A stretch of 64,000 nucleotides of DNA from Massilia varians (GCF_027923905.1 NZ_AP026966.1:930001-994000), one strand, 5' to 3'; numbered from the stretch's first letter, positions 36,166 to 45,189 are shown. Numbers and translations are program-made. The notes: generated by a model not told the origin, from the sequence alone.

Positions 36166-37493
36166 GTGCGCCCAGCATGGGCGCACTCCTGCGGGTGAAA
36201 GTCCCGCCGCGAGCTGACCACAGTGAGCGAAGTGAAGCGCAACTGCGGAAGGGTAACCGACCGTGGGAAGGAAGCGTGGAGCATAAGTCACGGGCCGAGG
36301 AACACGAACCGCATAGAAGGCGTTGCCGATCAGGGCGAGCGGGCCCATAACCGCGAAGCTCTTGTGGTCAAAGCAAAGCGGCGTAGATGCGGCGGCTGTG
36401 TGATGAAGGAGTGCGGCCCTTACCTGGGGACGCCCCGCCTTGTGCCTGAAAGGGCGACGAAAAAAAAATCGGAGCGGGGTCTCAGCAGAGGTCATAGTAG
36501 TCGGAGGTAGCGCCGGGAAGGCTCGACTCCGCCGACGAAGGACCAAACGAGTGGGAGTGAATCCGATATGCCGATGCAGAAGGTACAGCGTCAGATGCCC
36601 GCTAACGCGGGGCGGGAAGCCGTAGGGCAAGGTGAAGCCATGCCTGACGCTTTCAGCGACGAAGCGTTCTGCCCGCGGCATGCAACCGGAAACACGGGGT
36701 CGGCGCTGTTGCAAGCGGCGCTGACGACAGAGAACCTGCGGCGGGCGTTCAAGCGTGTGCGGGCCAACAAGGGAGCTGCCGGCGTGGATGGACTGGACAT
36801 TGACCAGACTTCACGGCTGCTGGCGACCGAATGGCCACACATACGGGAACAACTGCTGACGGGGACGTACCGGCCCAAGCCGGTACGTCGGGTGACGATA
36901 CCGAAGCCCGACGGTGGCGAGCGCGAGCTCGGCATTCCGACGGTGACGGATCGGCTGATCCAGCAAGCACTATTGCAGGTGCTGCAACCGATCCTTGACC
37001 CCACTTTCAGGTCAAACGCAAGGTGGCGGAAAAGCCGCTGCAGGCTTACAAGCAACGCATTCGGGAACTGACCTGCCCGTCCGGCGGACGCAGCATGCCG
37101 GATGTGGTGCAGGGACTTCGTTCCTATATGCTGGGTTGGAAAGGGTACTTCCAGCTGGCGCAAACCCCAAAGGTCTGGCGCGGACTCGATGAATGGTTGC
37201 GGCACAGGCTGCGAGCTATCCAGCTCAAACACTGGAAACGCGGAAGCACCATGTATCGGGAACTGCTCAAGCTTGGGGCTTGGCGGTCGGCAGCAAGGCA
37301 CGTGGCGGCGAACAGCCGCCGCTGGTGGCACAACAGCGATAGGCTACTCAAAACAGTAATGACTATCGGCTACTTCGACCGACTGGGCGTACCTCGCCTG
37401 TCCTAACCTCAACTACTCGAACCGCCCGGTGCGGACCCGCATGCCGGGTGGTGTGGCAGGGGAGCGGCCCTCAGGGCCGTCCCCTATGCCGAT
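36166..37493 (+). mobile_element. Group IIC intron with deleted maturase (intron 2)
   Basis: A 1328-bp intron with the same 5' hairpin GTGCGCCC-AGCAT-GGGCGCAC, domain V at 37419-37452 and a domain VI ending CCGAT as in intron 1. The 402 bases before the maturase remnant are ribozyme domains. EBS1 reads CCATAA (36345-36350) and is fully complementary to the six exon bases before the insertion, TTATGG (36160-36165). It differs from intron 1's EBS1 in step with its different target. The RNA parts look complete, but the protein is broken, so it could move only with a protein supplied in trans. Confidence 0.87.
36568..37406 (+). pseudogene. Broken intron maturase (RT domain deleted, frameshifted)
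   Basis: The N-terminal part (ATG at 36568) matches intron 1's protein up to LQPILDPTF. The sequence then jumps at 37010/37011 to the region equivalent to VKRAVSKKALEAFRQKIRQL and continues in another frame to 37406. Compared with intron 1 about 529 bases are missing, including all RT blocks with YADD; 529 is not a multiple of three. The junction (TTCAG|GTC) has AG at both parental ends, fitting a microhomology deletion. The thumb/X part (SYMLGWKGYFQLAQTP) is still readable. Confidence 0.88.
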
Positions 37494-37776
37494 CCGGGCC
37501 TGTTCGCGTCTTTGCAACAATGCCGGCGGGATTGATAAGAACGACAAATTCGGAAAACCGTCCTGCGCCGCTTGCGGACTGATACAGCCAGGCCTCGTAG
37601 CCGCTGTCGAACACGACGCTTTTGGTCGGCCCGAACGCCGCCAGCAATTGCGCCTTGGTGGTCGTGCCCGGGATGACGCCCTGCTGCAGGCGCTCGGCCG
37701 GCACCTGCGTGCCCGGCGGGGCCGCCGTGGTGGCGCAGCCGGCCAACAGGAGGGCCGCGAACAGCGCCCGCTTCAT
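37471..37776 (-). CDS. Small lipoprotein with C-terminus altered by intron 2
   Basis: A 101-aa protein with a lipoprotein signal (ALFAALLLAGC, lipobox LAGC) and a mature domain AERLQQGVIPGTTTKAQLLAAFGPTKSVVFDSGYEAWLY, resembling small SmpA/OmlA-like outer-membrane lipoproteins. From residue 95 on (DRHRGRP) the codons and stop lie inside intron 2. Joining the exons across the intron restores a frame ending P-A-I-K-K-stop with the TAG in the terminator T-tract. The core is untouched, so it should still work. It overlaps the preceding gene by 4 bp. Confidence 0.75.
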   Translation of the reverse strand: MKRALFAALLLAGCATTAAPPGTQVPAERLQQGVIPGTTTKAQLLAAFGPTKSVVFDSGYEAWLYQSASGAGRFSEFVVLINPAGIVAKTRTGPDRHRGRP

Positions 37777-38582
37777 GGCGCATCCTCCATGTAGTCGAAC
37801 TCCACCAGCGTATCGTCCGGCCAGGACTTGTCCCAGATCGGCGCATAGAAGGTACGGTCCAGCATGACCTGGCAGTCGCAGTACTGCAAGTCGGCCTTGC
37901 TCAGTTCTCCCCCCGCATACAGCATGCTGAAGGGCAGGGTCTCGACCCGCTCATGTGCCCCGTTCGCGGCGCGCAGGCGGACCGAGAATACCGGCCGTTC
38001 GGCGAAGAACAGGTAATTGCCGTTCGGGCTGTTGCACACCTGCTCGGGCGTGCTCAAGGCATTGGCGATCCAGCCGAACAGCGGAGAGCTGTTGGAGACC
38101 AGTCCGGCTTCGACACCCACCAGGCATTCCAGGCGCATGTCGCCCAGGCGCCGGGTGCCGGCGGGCAGGCCGGGCGTGATGATCTGCGCGCGCCAGGTCA
38201 TGCTGGTGGTCTTGCGGTTGGCGAGGACGGCCGCGTCTTCGCGCAGCGCGGTCTCGTGACGCGGCAGGACGAAGCTGTTGTCCGGCGCCACCTCGACCGG
38301 CACGCTGACCGTGTCGCCCGCGATCCGCAGCGTGATGCCACGCATGTCGACGGTCGGCAGGCGCGGCAGCAGCTGGAAGCGCAGCGGCGCGGAGGGCGCC
38401 AGGGCATGCTCGCGTTCGAAGCGTTCCATGCCCTTGATCATTTTTCTGTAGGATTTGTCGACCGGATCGCGCGTGGATTGCACCTTGACGGTCGCAGGCT
38501 GCCCTGCGGCTTGTGCGTGGGCAGCCTGGTGCCCGGCCAGAACGGCCAGGCCGAGGACGACGCGGACCAGGAGCCGCGTCAT
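37773..38582 (-). CDS. Exported protein of unknown function
   Basis: A 269-aa protein. Signal peptide at 1-23 (LVRVVLGLAVLAGHQAAHAQ). The mature part has SYRKMIKGMERFEREHALAPSAPLRFQLLPR, beta-rich stretches and four cysteines (LECLVG, QVCNSP, YCDCQV). No family recognised. Start at 38582, 4 bp after the DUF882 gene stop; ATGA overlap with the lipoprotein gene. The three genes (39126 to 37471) look like one envelope operon. Confidence 0.7.
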   Translation of the reverse strand: MTRLLVRVVLGLAVLAGHQAAHAQAAGQPATVKVQSTRDPVDKSYRKMIKGMERFEREHALAPSAPLRFQLLPRLPTVDMRGITLRIAGDTVSVPVEVAPDNSFVLPRHETALREDAAVLANRKTTSMTWRAQIITPGLPAGTRRLGDMRLECLVGVEAGLVSNSSPLFGWIANALSTPEQVCNSPNGNYLFFAERPVFSVRLRAANGAHERVETLPFSMLYAGGELSKADLQYCDCQVMLDRTFYAPIWDKSWPDDTLVEFDYMEDAP

Positions 38583-38586
38583 GGCC

Positions 38587-39126
38587 TTACCAGTAACGGA
38601 CGCGGCCGGTGTCCATGTGGACGAACTGCGAGCTGGCATAGTAGCCGACGCCGCCGCCCTTGAGGGACATGGCCGCCTTGTGCAGCATTTTGAGGTCCTT
38701 GCCCGGCAGGCGGATATCGATCGCCTTGGCATCCATGTGCAGGCTGCGCTTGGCGACGCCGCCGCTGGCGGCGTGCAGCTTGGCGTTCGACTCCGGCGAG
38801 CGGTAGCCGGAAATGATGTGCAGTTCGCGGTTGTTGTCCAGCTTGTCGTTCAGCTGGGTGAGCAGCAGCAGGAGCTCCGGGTCCATCTGCGCGATCTTGT
38901 TGTTGCGATGGTCGCGCAGCACCTTGTTGATGTCCTTCATCGCATCGGGAATGAACTCGCCCTCGGCCCAGAAGGTGCTCTTCAGCTTTTCGCCGGTGTG
39001 CGTGTTATACAGACGCAGGACACGCTCGCCCGTGGCGGGTTGTGCTGTTTTGGCAAGTGCTGGGATGCTGAGGGTGGGTGCTGCGAGGAGGAGGGAGGAC
39101 TTCAGGAATGCGCGGCGTTGCATCAT
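38587..39126 (-). CDS. DUF882 / YcbK-like murein-peptidase-fold protein
   Basis: A 179-aa protein with a twin-arginine signal (QRRAFLKSSLLLAAPTL). The mature domain is of the DUF882/peptidase M15A type: RVLRLYNTHTGEKL, SGYRSPESNAKLHAASGG, RSLHMDAKAIDIRLPG and FVHMDTGRVRYW. The zinc ligands (His in SLHMDAKAID, His in FVHMD) are in place, as in LD-type endopeptidases acting on peptidoglycan cross-links. A Tat-exported, probably periplasmic cell-wall enzyme heading a three-gene operon. Confidence 0.88.
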   Translation of the reverse strand: MMQRRAFLKSSLLLAAPTLSIPALAKTAQPATGERVLRLYNTHTGEKLKSTFWAEGEFIPDAMKDINKVLRDHRNNKIAQMDPELLLLLTQLNDKLDNNRELHIISGYRSPESNAKLHAASGGVAKRSLHMDAKAIDIRLPGKDLKMLHKAAMSLKGGGVGYYASSQFVHMDTGRVRYW

Positions 39127-39262
39127 CGTGGGAGATCCTTATGGTGAGTTTCTCTCAAACGTAAATTCTACGCCTCTTGTGTTAAACGTGCAGAGAAATG
39201 CAGGAAAATGCGGTAAAAAGGCCACTTTATTAATGCTTTGACCAATCCCGGGAGATATTTTA

Positions 39263-40426
39263 ATGACGACTTATCAAGGAATTGTCGTGTCCGTTGCTAC
39301 CCTGATCACGCTGGCGTGCTCGAGTAGCCTGGCGCAGGAAGTCGAACCGGTGGCGCAGCCGCCCGCCGCCAAGGGCTGGAAAGTCGAGACCGTGGTGGAC
39401 AGCCTGCCGCAGCCCTGGGGCATGGCCTGGCTGGCCGATGGCCGCATGCTGGTCACCGGCAAGAAGGGCACGCTGCACCTGGTGGACGGCAAGCGGGTCC
39501 AGGACATCCCGGTCGAAGGCTTGCCCGCGCTGTTCACGGAGGGGCAGGGCGGCCTGCTCGACATCGCCGTGCACCCGTCCGACAAGGGGCCGAATCCGCG
39601 CATCTACATGAGCATGGCCAGCGGCACCGCGGAGGCGAATTCGACGGCCCTGGTGCAGGGTGTCTTCGACGGCAAGCGCGTCCACGGCATCAAGACCATT
39701 TTCAAGGCCTCGCCCACCAAGAGCGGCGGCCAGCACTTCGGCTCGCGCATCGTGTTCCTGAAGGACGGCACCATCTTGATGAGCATCGGCGACGGCGGCA
39801 ATCCGCCCGCGCGCGTGGGTAACATGCTGGCGCGCGACCAGGCCCAGAACCTGGGCAGCCATAACGGTTCGATCCTGCGCCTGACTAGCGAGGGCCAGGC
39901 GGCGCCGGGCAATCCGCTGGCGGCGCAGAAGGGCGCCTTGCCGGAGCTGTGGAGCATCGGCCACCGTAACATCCAGGGCATGACCGTCGACCCGCAGGGC
40001 CGCGTATGGGCCAGCGAGCATGGTCCGCGCGGCGGCGACGAGATCAACCTGATCGAAGGCGGCAAGAACTACGGCTGGCCGCTGCAAAGCTACGGCCTGG
40101 ATTACAAGACCCGCGAGCCGATCGGCAAGCACGTGGTCGCGGGCATGGTGAGTCCGCTGGTCGTGTGGACGCCCTCGACCGGGGCCTCGGGCCTCGCCTG
40201 GTACACCGGTCAAGCCTTCCCGGCCTGGCGCGGCAGCCTGTTCTCGGGCGGCCTGGCCACCGAGGACATCCGGCGCGTGGCCTTCGATGCCGAGGGCAAG
40301 GTGGTCAAGCAGGAGCGCCTGGACATCGGCAAGCGCGTGCGCGACGTGCGCCAGGGGCCGGACGGGTACCTGTATGCGATCACCGACGAGGCCAAGGGCA
40401 GCCTGCTGCGGATTGTTCCCCAGTAG
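39263..40426 (+). CDS. Quinoprotein aldose-sugar dehydrogenase (YliI-like), exported
   Basis: A 387-aa protein with a signal peptide (VATLITLACSSSLAQ). Six-bladed propeller of the glucose/sorbosone dehydrogenase family: LPQPWGMAWLADGRMLVTGKKGTL, GQGGLLDIAVHP, GQHFGSRIVFLKDGTILMSIGDGG, HRNIQGMTVDPQGRVWASEHGPRGGDEINLIEGGKNYGWP. The last part with GGDE..NYGWP is the PQQ/Ca-binding signature of YliI-type enzymes. Divergent from the DUF882 operon. Its TAG stop is in the left end of the palindromic repeat at 40423-40531. Confidence 0.88.
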   Translation: MTTYQGIVVSVATLITLACSSSLAQEVEPVAQPPAAKGWKVETVVDSLPQPWGMAWLADGRMLVTGKKGTLHLVDGKRVQDIPVEGLPALFTEGQGGLLDIAVHPSDKGPNPRIYMSMASGTAEANSTALVQGVFDGKRVHGIKTIFKASPTKSGGQHFGSRIVFLKDGTILMSIGDGGNPPARVGNMLARDQAQNLGSHNGSILRLTSEGQAAPGNPLAAQKGALPELWSIGHRNIQGMTVDPQGRVWASEHGPRGGDEINLIEGGKNYGWPLQSYGLDYKTREPIGKHVVAGMVSPLVVWTPSTGASGLAWYTGQAFPAWRGSLFSGGLATEDIRRVAFDAEGKVVKQERLDIGKRVRDVRQGPDGYLYAITDEAKGSLLRIVPQ

Positions 40427-40531
40427 GCTCTCCGGCTTTGCCGAACGCGCGTTCAAACCGTGTTCGAACAGATGCACGCTGCTATGCATGCACTGCTTGA
40501 ACGCGCGGACGGCGTAGCCGTCCGCCCTACG
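40423..40531. repeat. Intergenic palindromic repeat element, copy 2
   Basis: Starts GTAGG (including the dehydrogenase stop TAG), then CGAACGCGCGTTCAA, and ends TTGAACGCGCGGACGGCGTAGCCGTCCGCCCTACG. The right half is very similar to copy 1 (20412-20524); the left GTAGGCTCTCCGG has drifted. The core GCGTTCAA...TTGAACGC is shared by all copies. Confidence 0.72.
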
Positions 40532-40589
40532 AAAAACCCACAATCCAATGCTCTGCGCATGGATTCCCTCTGCCTGCGCAATTAGTTCT

Positions 40590-40618
40590 TTGTTGCAATA
40601 ACAAAAGCTGCCTAGAAT
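40590..40618 (+). promoter_or_regulatory. Candidate promoter of the M16 peptidase gene
   Basis: TTGTTG (40590-40595), a 17-bp spacer and TAGAAT (40613-40618, five of six). It lies 41 bases upstream of the start codon, after the palindromic repeat. Confidence 0.5.
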
Positions 40619-40658
40619 GCAAGGATCGGCAACCCGCCGTTTCCTTTGGAGGAGCAGC

Positions 40659-43439
40659 ATGGCAGTATCCGTTCGTCGCACTCTCCAGATGGCCGTCGCG
40701 CTCGCGCTGGCCACTGGCGTCTCGGCCGCAAGCGCGGCCCCGGCCACATCCGCCGCCAGCACGCCCGACATCCCCATCCCCGACATCAAGTACACCAAGT
40801 TCACCTTGAAGAACGGGCTGACGGTGCTGGTGCACGAGGACCGCAAGACGCCGGTGGTGGCGATCAACACCTGGTACCACGTCGGGTCCAAGAATGAAAA
40901 GCCGGGCAAGACCGGCTTCGCGCACCTGTTCGAACACCTGATGTTCGGCGGCAGCGACAACTTCAAGAAGACCTACCTGAGCGCGCTGCAGGGCATCGGT
41001 GCGACCGACCTGAACGGCACCACCAACCAGGACCGCACCAACTACTTCCAGAACGTGCCGACCTCGATGCTCGACTATGCGCTGTTCGCCGAGAGCGACC
41101 GCATGGGCCACCTGCTCGGCACCGTCGACAAGAAGACGCTCGACCTGCAGCGCGGCGTCGTGCAGAACGAGAAGCGCCAGGGCGAGAACCAGCCCTACGG
41201 CCTGGCCTACGAACTGCTGGTGACCAACACCTACCCGGTCGGCCACCCGTATTCCTGGACCGTGATCGGCAAGATGGAAGACCTGGACGCGGCCTCGATG
41301 ACCGACGTGCACGACTGGTTCAAGACCAACTACGGCCCGAACAACACGGTGCTGGTGCTGTCCGGCGACATCAGCCCGGAAGTGGCGCGCCAGAAGGTCG
41401 AGCAGTACTACGGCCACATTCCTCCGGGCCCGCCGCTGGCCAAGCACCAGGCCTGGATCGCCAAGCGCACCGGCACCCACCGCACGGTGGCGCAGGACCG
41501 CGTGACGCAGACGCGCATCTACCGCACCTGGAACGTGCCGGGCGCGCACACGCCGGAAGAAGCGCAGCTCGACCTGGCGGCCCTGGTGCTGGGTGGCGGC
41601 AAGACCTCGCGCCTGTACAAGCGCCTGGTCTACAAGGACCAGCTGGCCACCAGCGCATCCGCCAGCGACGACGCCTCGGAAATCGGCGGCCAGTTCGACA
41701 TCACCCTGACCGCGCGCCCGGGCGCCGATGTCGCCAGGATGGAGCGCATCGCCGACGAAGAGCTGCAGGCCCTGATGAAGAACGGTCCGACGGAAAGCGA
41801 ACTGCGCCTGGCCAAGACCACCATCCTGGCCCAGTACACCCGCATGATCGAGCGCGTCGGCGGCTTCGGCGGCAAGAGCGACCTGCTGGCCTCGTGCCAG
41901 ACCTATACCGGCAACCCGGACTGCTACAAGGTTTACCTGCAGCGCATCAAGGCAGCCACCCCGGCCAGCGTGAAGAAGGCCATGAACGACTGGCTCAGCA
42001 CCGGCGACTTCGTCCTGCAGGTCGATCCCTACCCGACCGGCCTGGCCGCGGGCAAGCCGGGCGTGGACCGCAGCAAGGAGCCGGCCATCGGCAAGCCGAT
42101 GGCACTGAAGCTGCCGGAAATGCAGAAGACCACCCTGTCGAACGGCCTGAAGATCGTGCTGGCCGAGCGTCATGACGCGCCGGTGGTGAACTTCCAGCTG
42201 CTGGTGGACAGCGGCTATGCCTCGGATGCGCAGGACAAGCCGGGCGTCGCCAGCCTGGCCATGCGCATGCTCGAAGAAGGCACGAAAACCCGCAAGTCGC
42301 TCGAGATCGGCGAAGCCTTCGAGAGCCTGGGCACCAACTTCGGCGCCGGCGCCAACCTGGACAGCGGCATCGTGTACATGAACACGCTCAAGGCCACCAT
42401 GCCGCAGGCGCTGAGCTTGTACGCGGACCTGGTGCTGAATCCGGCCTTCCCGCAGAACGAGTTCGAGCGCCTGCAGAAGGACCGCCTGGCCGCGATCGCG
42501 CGCGAGAAGACCGTGCCGCAGACGATGGCGATGCGCGTGTTGCCGAGCATCCTGTACGGCCAGAACCACCCGTATGCCAAGCCCTTCACCGGCACCGGCA
42601 CCGAAGAAGCGGTGAAGCGCATGACCCGCGACGACCTGGTCAAGTACCACGCCACCTGGTTCAAGCCGAACAACGCCACCCTGCTGGTGGTGGGCGACAC
42701 CACGCTGGCCGAGGTCAAGCCGATGCTGGAGAAAGCCTTCGCCGGCTGGAAGGCGGGCGAGGTGCCGAAGAAGGTGCTGAACGAGGTCGCCGCGCCTGAA
42801 AAGAACGTGGTCTACCTGGTCGACCGTCCGGGCGCGCTGCAGAGCGTGATCGTCGGCGCCCAGCTGGCCGTGCCGCGCAAGCACGAGGACGCGCTGTCGC
42901 TGGAAATCGTCAACCACCTGTTCGGCGGCTCCTTCAATTCGCGCATCAACATGAACCTGCGCGAAGACAAGCACTGGTCCTATGGCGTGCGCAGCTCGCT
43001 GCAGCCGGCGATCGGCCAGCGTGCGTTCATGAGCGTCTCGCCGGTGCAGACCGACAAGACCCGCGAAGCGATGCAGGAACTGGTGCGCGAGTACCGCGAC
43101 ATCGCCGGCGGCAAGCCGATCACGGTGGAAGAGCTCAAGGCAGCGGTCGACAACAACACGCTCGGCCTGCCGGGCGGCTTCGAGACGGCCGGCCAGCTGA
43201 CCAGCGCCTATACCACCATCGTGCAGTACGGCCTGCCGGACGACTACTACAACACCTATACGCAGAAGGCCGTGTCGCTCACGTCCCAGCAGGCTAACAC
43301 CCTGGCGGCGCGCAGCTTCACGCCGGACCGCCTGGTGTGGGTGGTGGTCGGCGACCTGAGCAAGATCGAGCCGGGCATCCGCGCGCTGAACATCGGCGAG
43401 GTCCGCAAGATCGACGCCGACGGCAAGCCGATTCAGTAA
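40659..43439 (+). CDS. M16-family zinc metallopeptidase (two-domain), exported
   Basis: A 926-aa protein with a signal peptide (LQMAVALALATGVSAASAA). Two M16 repeats: the N-terminal half starts IKYTKFTLKNGLTVLVHEDRKTPVVAI and has the inverted zinc motif HLFEH (His89, Glu92, His93) plus a distal Glu in GVVQNEKRQGENQPYG; the inactive C-terminal half starts near residue 490 (TTLSNGLKIVLAERHDAPVV). This size and layout fit periplasmic PqqL-like peptidases. Start at 40659 with GGAGGAGCAGC. All active-site residues are present. Confidence 0.92.
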   Translation: MAVSVRRTLQMAVALALATGVSAASAAPATSAASTPDIPIPDIKYTKFTLKNGLTVLVHEDRKTPVVAINTWYHVGSKNEKPGKTGFAHLFEHLMFGGSDNFKKTYLSALQGIGATDLNGTTNQDRTNYFQNVPTSMLDYALFAESDRMGHLLGTVDKKTLDLQRGVVQNEKRQGENQPYGLAYELLVTNTYPVGHPYSWTVIGKMEDLDAASMTDVHDWFKTNYGPNNTVLVLSGDISPEVARQKVEQYYGHIPPGPPLAKHQAWIAKRTGTHRTVAQDRVTQTRIYRTWNVPGAHTPEEAQLDLAALVLGGGKTSRLYKRLVYKDQLATSASASDDASEIGGQFDITLTARPGADVARMERIADEELQALMKNGPTESELRLAKTTILAQYTRMIERVGGFGGKSDLLASCQTYTGNPDCYKVYLQRIKAATPASVKKAMNDWLSTGDFVLQVDPYPTGLAAGKPGVDRSKEPAIGKPMALKLPEMQKTTLSNGLKIVLAERHDAPVVNFQLLVDSGYASDAQDKPGVASLAMRMLEEGTKTRKSLEIGEAFESLGTNFGAGANLDSGIVYMNTLKATMPQALSLYADLVLNPAFPQNEFERLQKDRLAAIAREKTVPQTMAMRVLPSILYGQNHPYAKPFTGTGTEEAVKRMTRDDLVKYHATWFKPNNATLLVVGDTTLAEVKPMLEKAFAGWKAGEVPKKVLNEVAAPEKNVVYLVDRPGALQSVIVGAQLAVPRKHEDALSLEIVNHLFGGSFNSRINMNLREDKHWSYGVRSSLQPAIGQRAFMSVSPVQTDKTREAMQELVREYRDIAGGKPITVEELKAAVDNNTLGLPGGFETAGQLTSAYTTIVQYGLPDDYYNTYTQKAVSLTSQQANTLAARSFTPDRLVWVVVGDLSKIEPGIRALNIGEVRKIDADGKPIQ

Positions 43440-43442
43440 GAC

Positions 43443-44510
43443 TTACATGTCCTGGAACAGCGCGATCGCGATCTTCGCCTGTTCCGACTGCGGCATGTCG
43501 GTGTTGTTCAGCAGGACCACGGCCCGGCCGTCCGCCGGGTCGTAGGCGAGCAGCGTCTTGTAGGCCCCGATGGCGCCCGCTTCCCACGCAAGGGAGCGGG
43601 CGCCGTTTTTCGTGCTCACGGTTTTCACCTTCCCACCCAGCGCATAGTCTTCCGCCGGCACCACCACGGTGGACAGCGCCTTGCGCGCCTTCTCCGACAG
43701 CAGCTTGCCGCGGTAGACCGTGTCCGCGATCGCGACCAGGTCGCTCGCCGTGCTGTACAGGGTGCCGCTGGCCGCGATCATCGGCGGCACGGACGAGGTC
43801 TTGCGCTGGCCTTCGGCGTTATAGGCAACGGCCATGCCGACTTCGTCCTCGTAGCCGGTGGCGGCGAAACTGGTGTCCTTCACGCCGCTCGGCGCCAGCA
43901 CCAGTTCTTCCACGGTTTCCGTAAACGGCTCCTTGCGGGCGCGTTCGACGACCGCCGCGACCAGGATCCAGTTGGTGAAGGAATAATCCCATTTCTCGCC
44001 CGGGGCCGCGCTCAGGGCGCCGGCGCCGAAGCGCAGGGCCGCCTCGACCGGGCCGATCTCGAGCTTGTCGACCGCCCTGTCCTTGCGCAGGGCGTCCGCC
44101 AGGCCGTTCGGAATGCCGCTGCGGTTCGACATCAGCTGGCGCAGGGTGACGGCGCCGTTCGCCGCAGGCAGTTCCGGCAGGTGGCGCGCAATCGGCGCAT
44201 CGAGGTCGAGCGTGCCCATGTCGGCCAGGCGCAGCACGGTGACGGCGGTGATCCATTTGGTCATCGAGCCGACCAGGAAGCGGGTGTCCTTGGTGACGGG
44301 CTGCTTCTCTTCGCGCAGGGCCAGGCCGCTGGCATGGACCACCAGGGGCGCGGCCGCATCCTTGCGCACGGCGATCACGCCGCTGTAATCGGTGGGGACG
44401 TGGCGCGCGATCAGCGGGCCGGTGCTCAGGTTCGCGATGGCGGCGCAGCCGGACAGCAGGGCGGCGCCCGCAGCGAGCGACGAAAGGCGGATGAACTGGC
44501 GACGTTGCAT
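43443..44510 (-). CDS. Serine hydrolase of the beta-lactamase (class C-like) family
   Basis: A 355-aa protein with an RR-x-F-x-R twin-arginine-like start (QRRQFIRLSSLAAGAALLSGC) that also has a lipobox, so probably a lipid-anchored periplasmic enzyme. The nucleophile motif S-x-x-K is GSMTKW. The Y-x-N motif is altered: DYSFTNW instead of Y-S-N. More likely a carboxylesterase or peptidoglycan-peptide hydrolase than a true beta-lactamase. Its stop is 4 bp from the M16 gene stop (convergent). Confidence 0.85.
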   Translation of the reverse strand: MQRRQFIRLSSLAAGAALLSGCAAIANLSTGPLIARHVPTDYSGVIAVRKDAAAPLVVHASGLALREEKQPVTKDTRFLVGSMTKWITAVTVLRLADMGTLDLDAPIARHLPELPAANGAVTLRQLMSNRSGIPNGLADALRKDRAVDKLEIGPVEAALRFGAGALSAAPGEKWDYSFTNWILVAAVVERARKEPFTETVEELVLAPSGVKDTSFAATGYEDEVGMAVAYNAEGQRKTSSVPPMIAASGTLYSTASDLVAIADTVYRGKLLSEKARKALSTVVVPAEDYALGGKVKTVSTKNGARSLAWEAGAIGAYKTLLAYDPADGRAVVLLNNTDMPQSEQAKIAIALFQDM

Positions 44511-44598
44511 GCTTGCTCCAGAAAGAAGGGTTCGGCGCATTGTAGCCGTGTGCGCCGAAGCAGGCGCGAATCGTGAATACTGCGTTCAGGAGGATGCC

Positions 44599-45189
44599 AT
44601 GACCGAACAATCCCTGAACCTGGCGCGCACCGCCCTGGTGTTGATCGATTTGCAAAACAGCAATGTCGGGCGCGAACTGGCCCCATATACCGCCGAGCAG
44701 GCGGTCGGCAACTGCGTGCTGCTGGCGCAGGAAATGCGCAACCGCGGCGCGATGATCGTGTACGTGCGGGTGCTGGTGGGTGAATTGCCAACTCCGCTGG
44801 CCGACGCCCCGATGCGCCCGCCCGGCGCCGCCGCGCCGCCCTACGACGCCTCCGAGCTGGCCCCGATGGCCGACGTGGAGGCGAGCGACATCGTGGTCAC
44901 CAAGCGCCAGTGGGGCGCCTTCTACGGCACCGAGCTGGACCAGCTGCTGCGGCGGCGCGGGATCGATACGCTGGTGCTGGGCGGCATCGCGACCAATTTC
45001 GGTGTCGAATCGACGGCGCGCGCGGCCTTTGACCGCAACTACAAGCTGGTGTTCGCGGAAGATGCGATGACCAGCATGGAGGCCGAGGCCCACCGCTTCG
45101 CCTGCAAGCACATCTTCCCGCGCATGGGCAGGGTACGCTCGACGCGGGCGCTGATCGACCTGTTGCAGGTGGGGACGGGCGACGCTTGA
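44599..45189 (+). CDS. Isochorismatase-like hydrolase lacking the catalytic Cys
   Basis: A 196-aa protein of the isochorismatase/cysteine hydrolase superfamily. Catalytic Asp (VLIDLQN) and Lys (VTKRQWGAF) are present, but the position of the nucleophilic Cys in N-x-C-V-E-S-T is Gly (TNFGVESTARAAF). Isochorismatase proper and E. coli YecD have the same Gly. So it is not an amidase of the nicotinamidase type. The start follows CAGGAGGATGCC. Its last 131 bases are copied downstream in a 339-bp tandem duplication. Confidence 0.85.
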   Translation: MTEQSLNLARTALVLIDLQNSNVGRELAPYTAEQAVGNCVLLAQEMRNRGAMIVYVRVLVGELPTPLADAPMRPPGAAAPPYDASELAPMADVEASDIVVTKRQWGAFYGTELDQLLRRRGIDTLVLGGIATNFGVESTARAAFDRNYKLVFAEDAMTSMEAEAHRFACKHIFPRMGRVRSTRALIDLLQVGTGDA

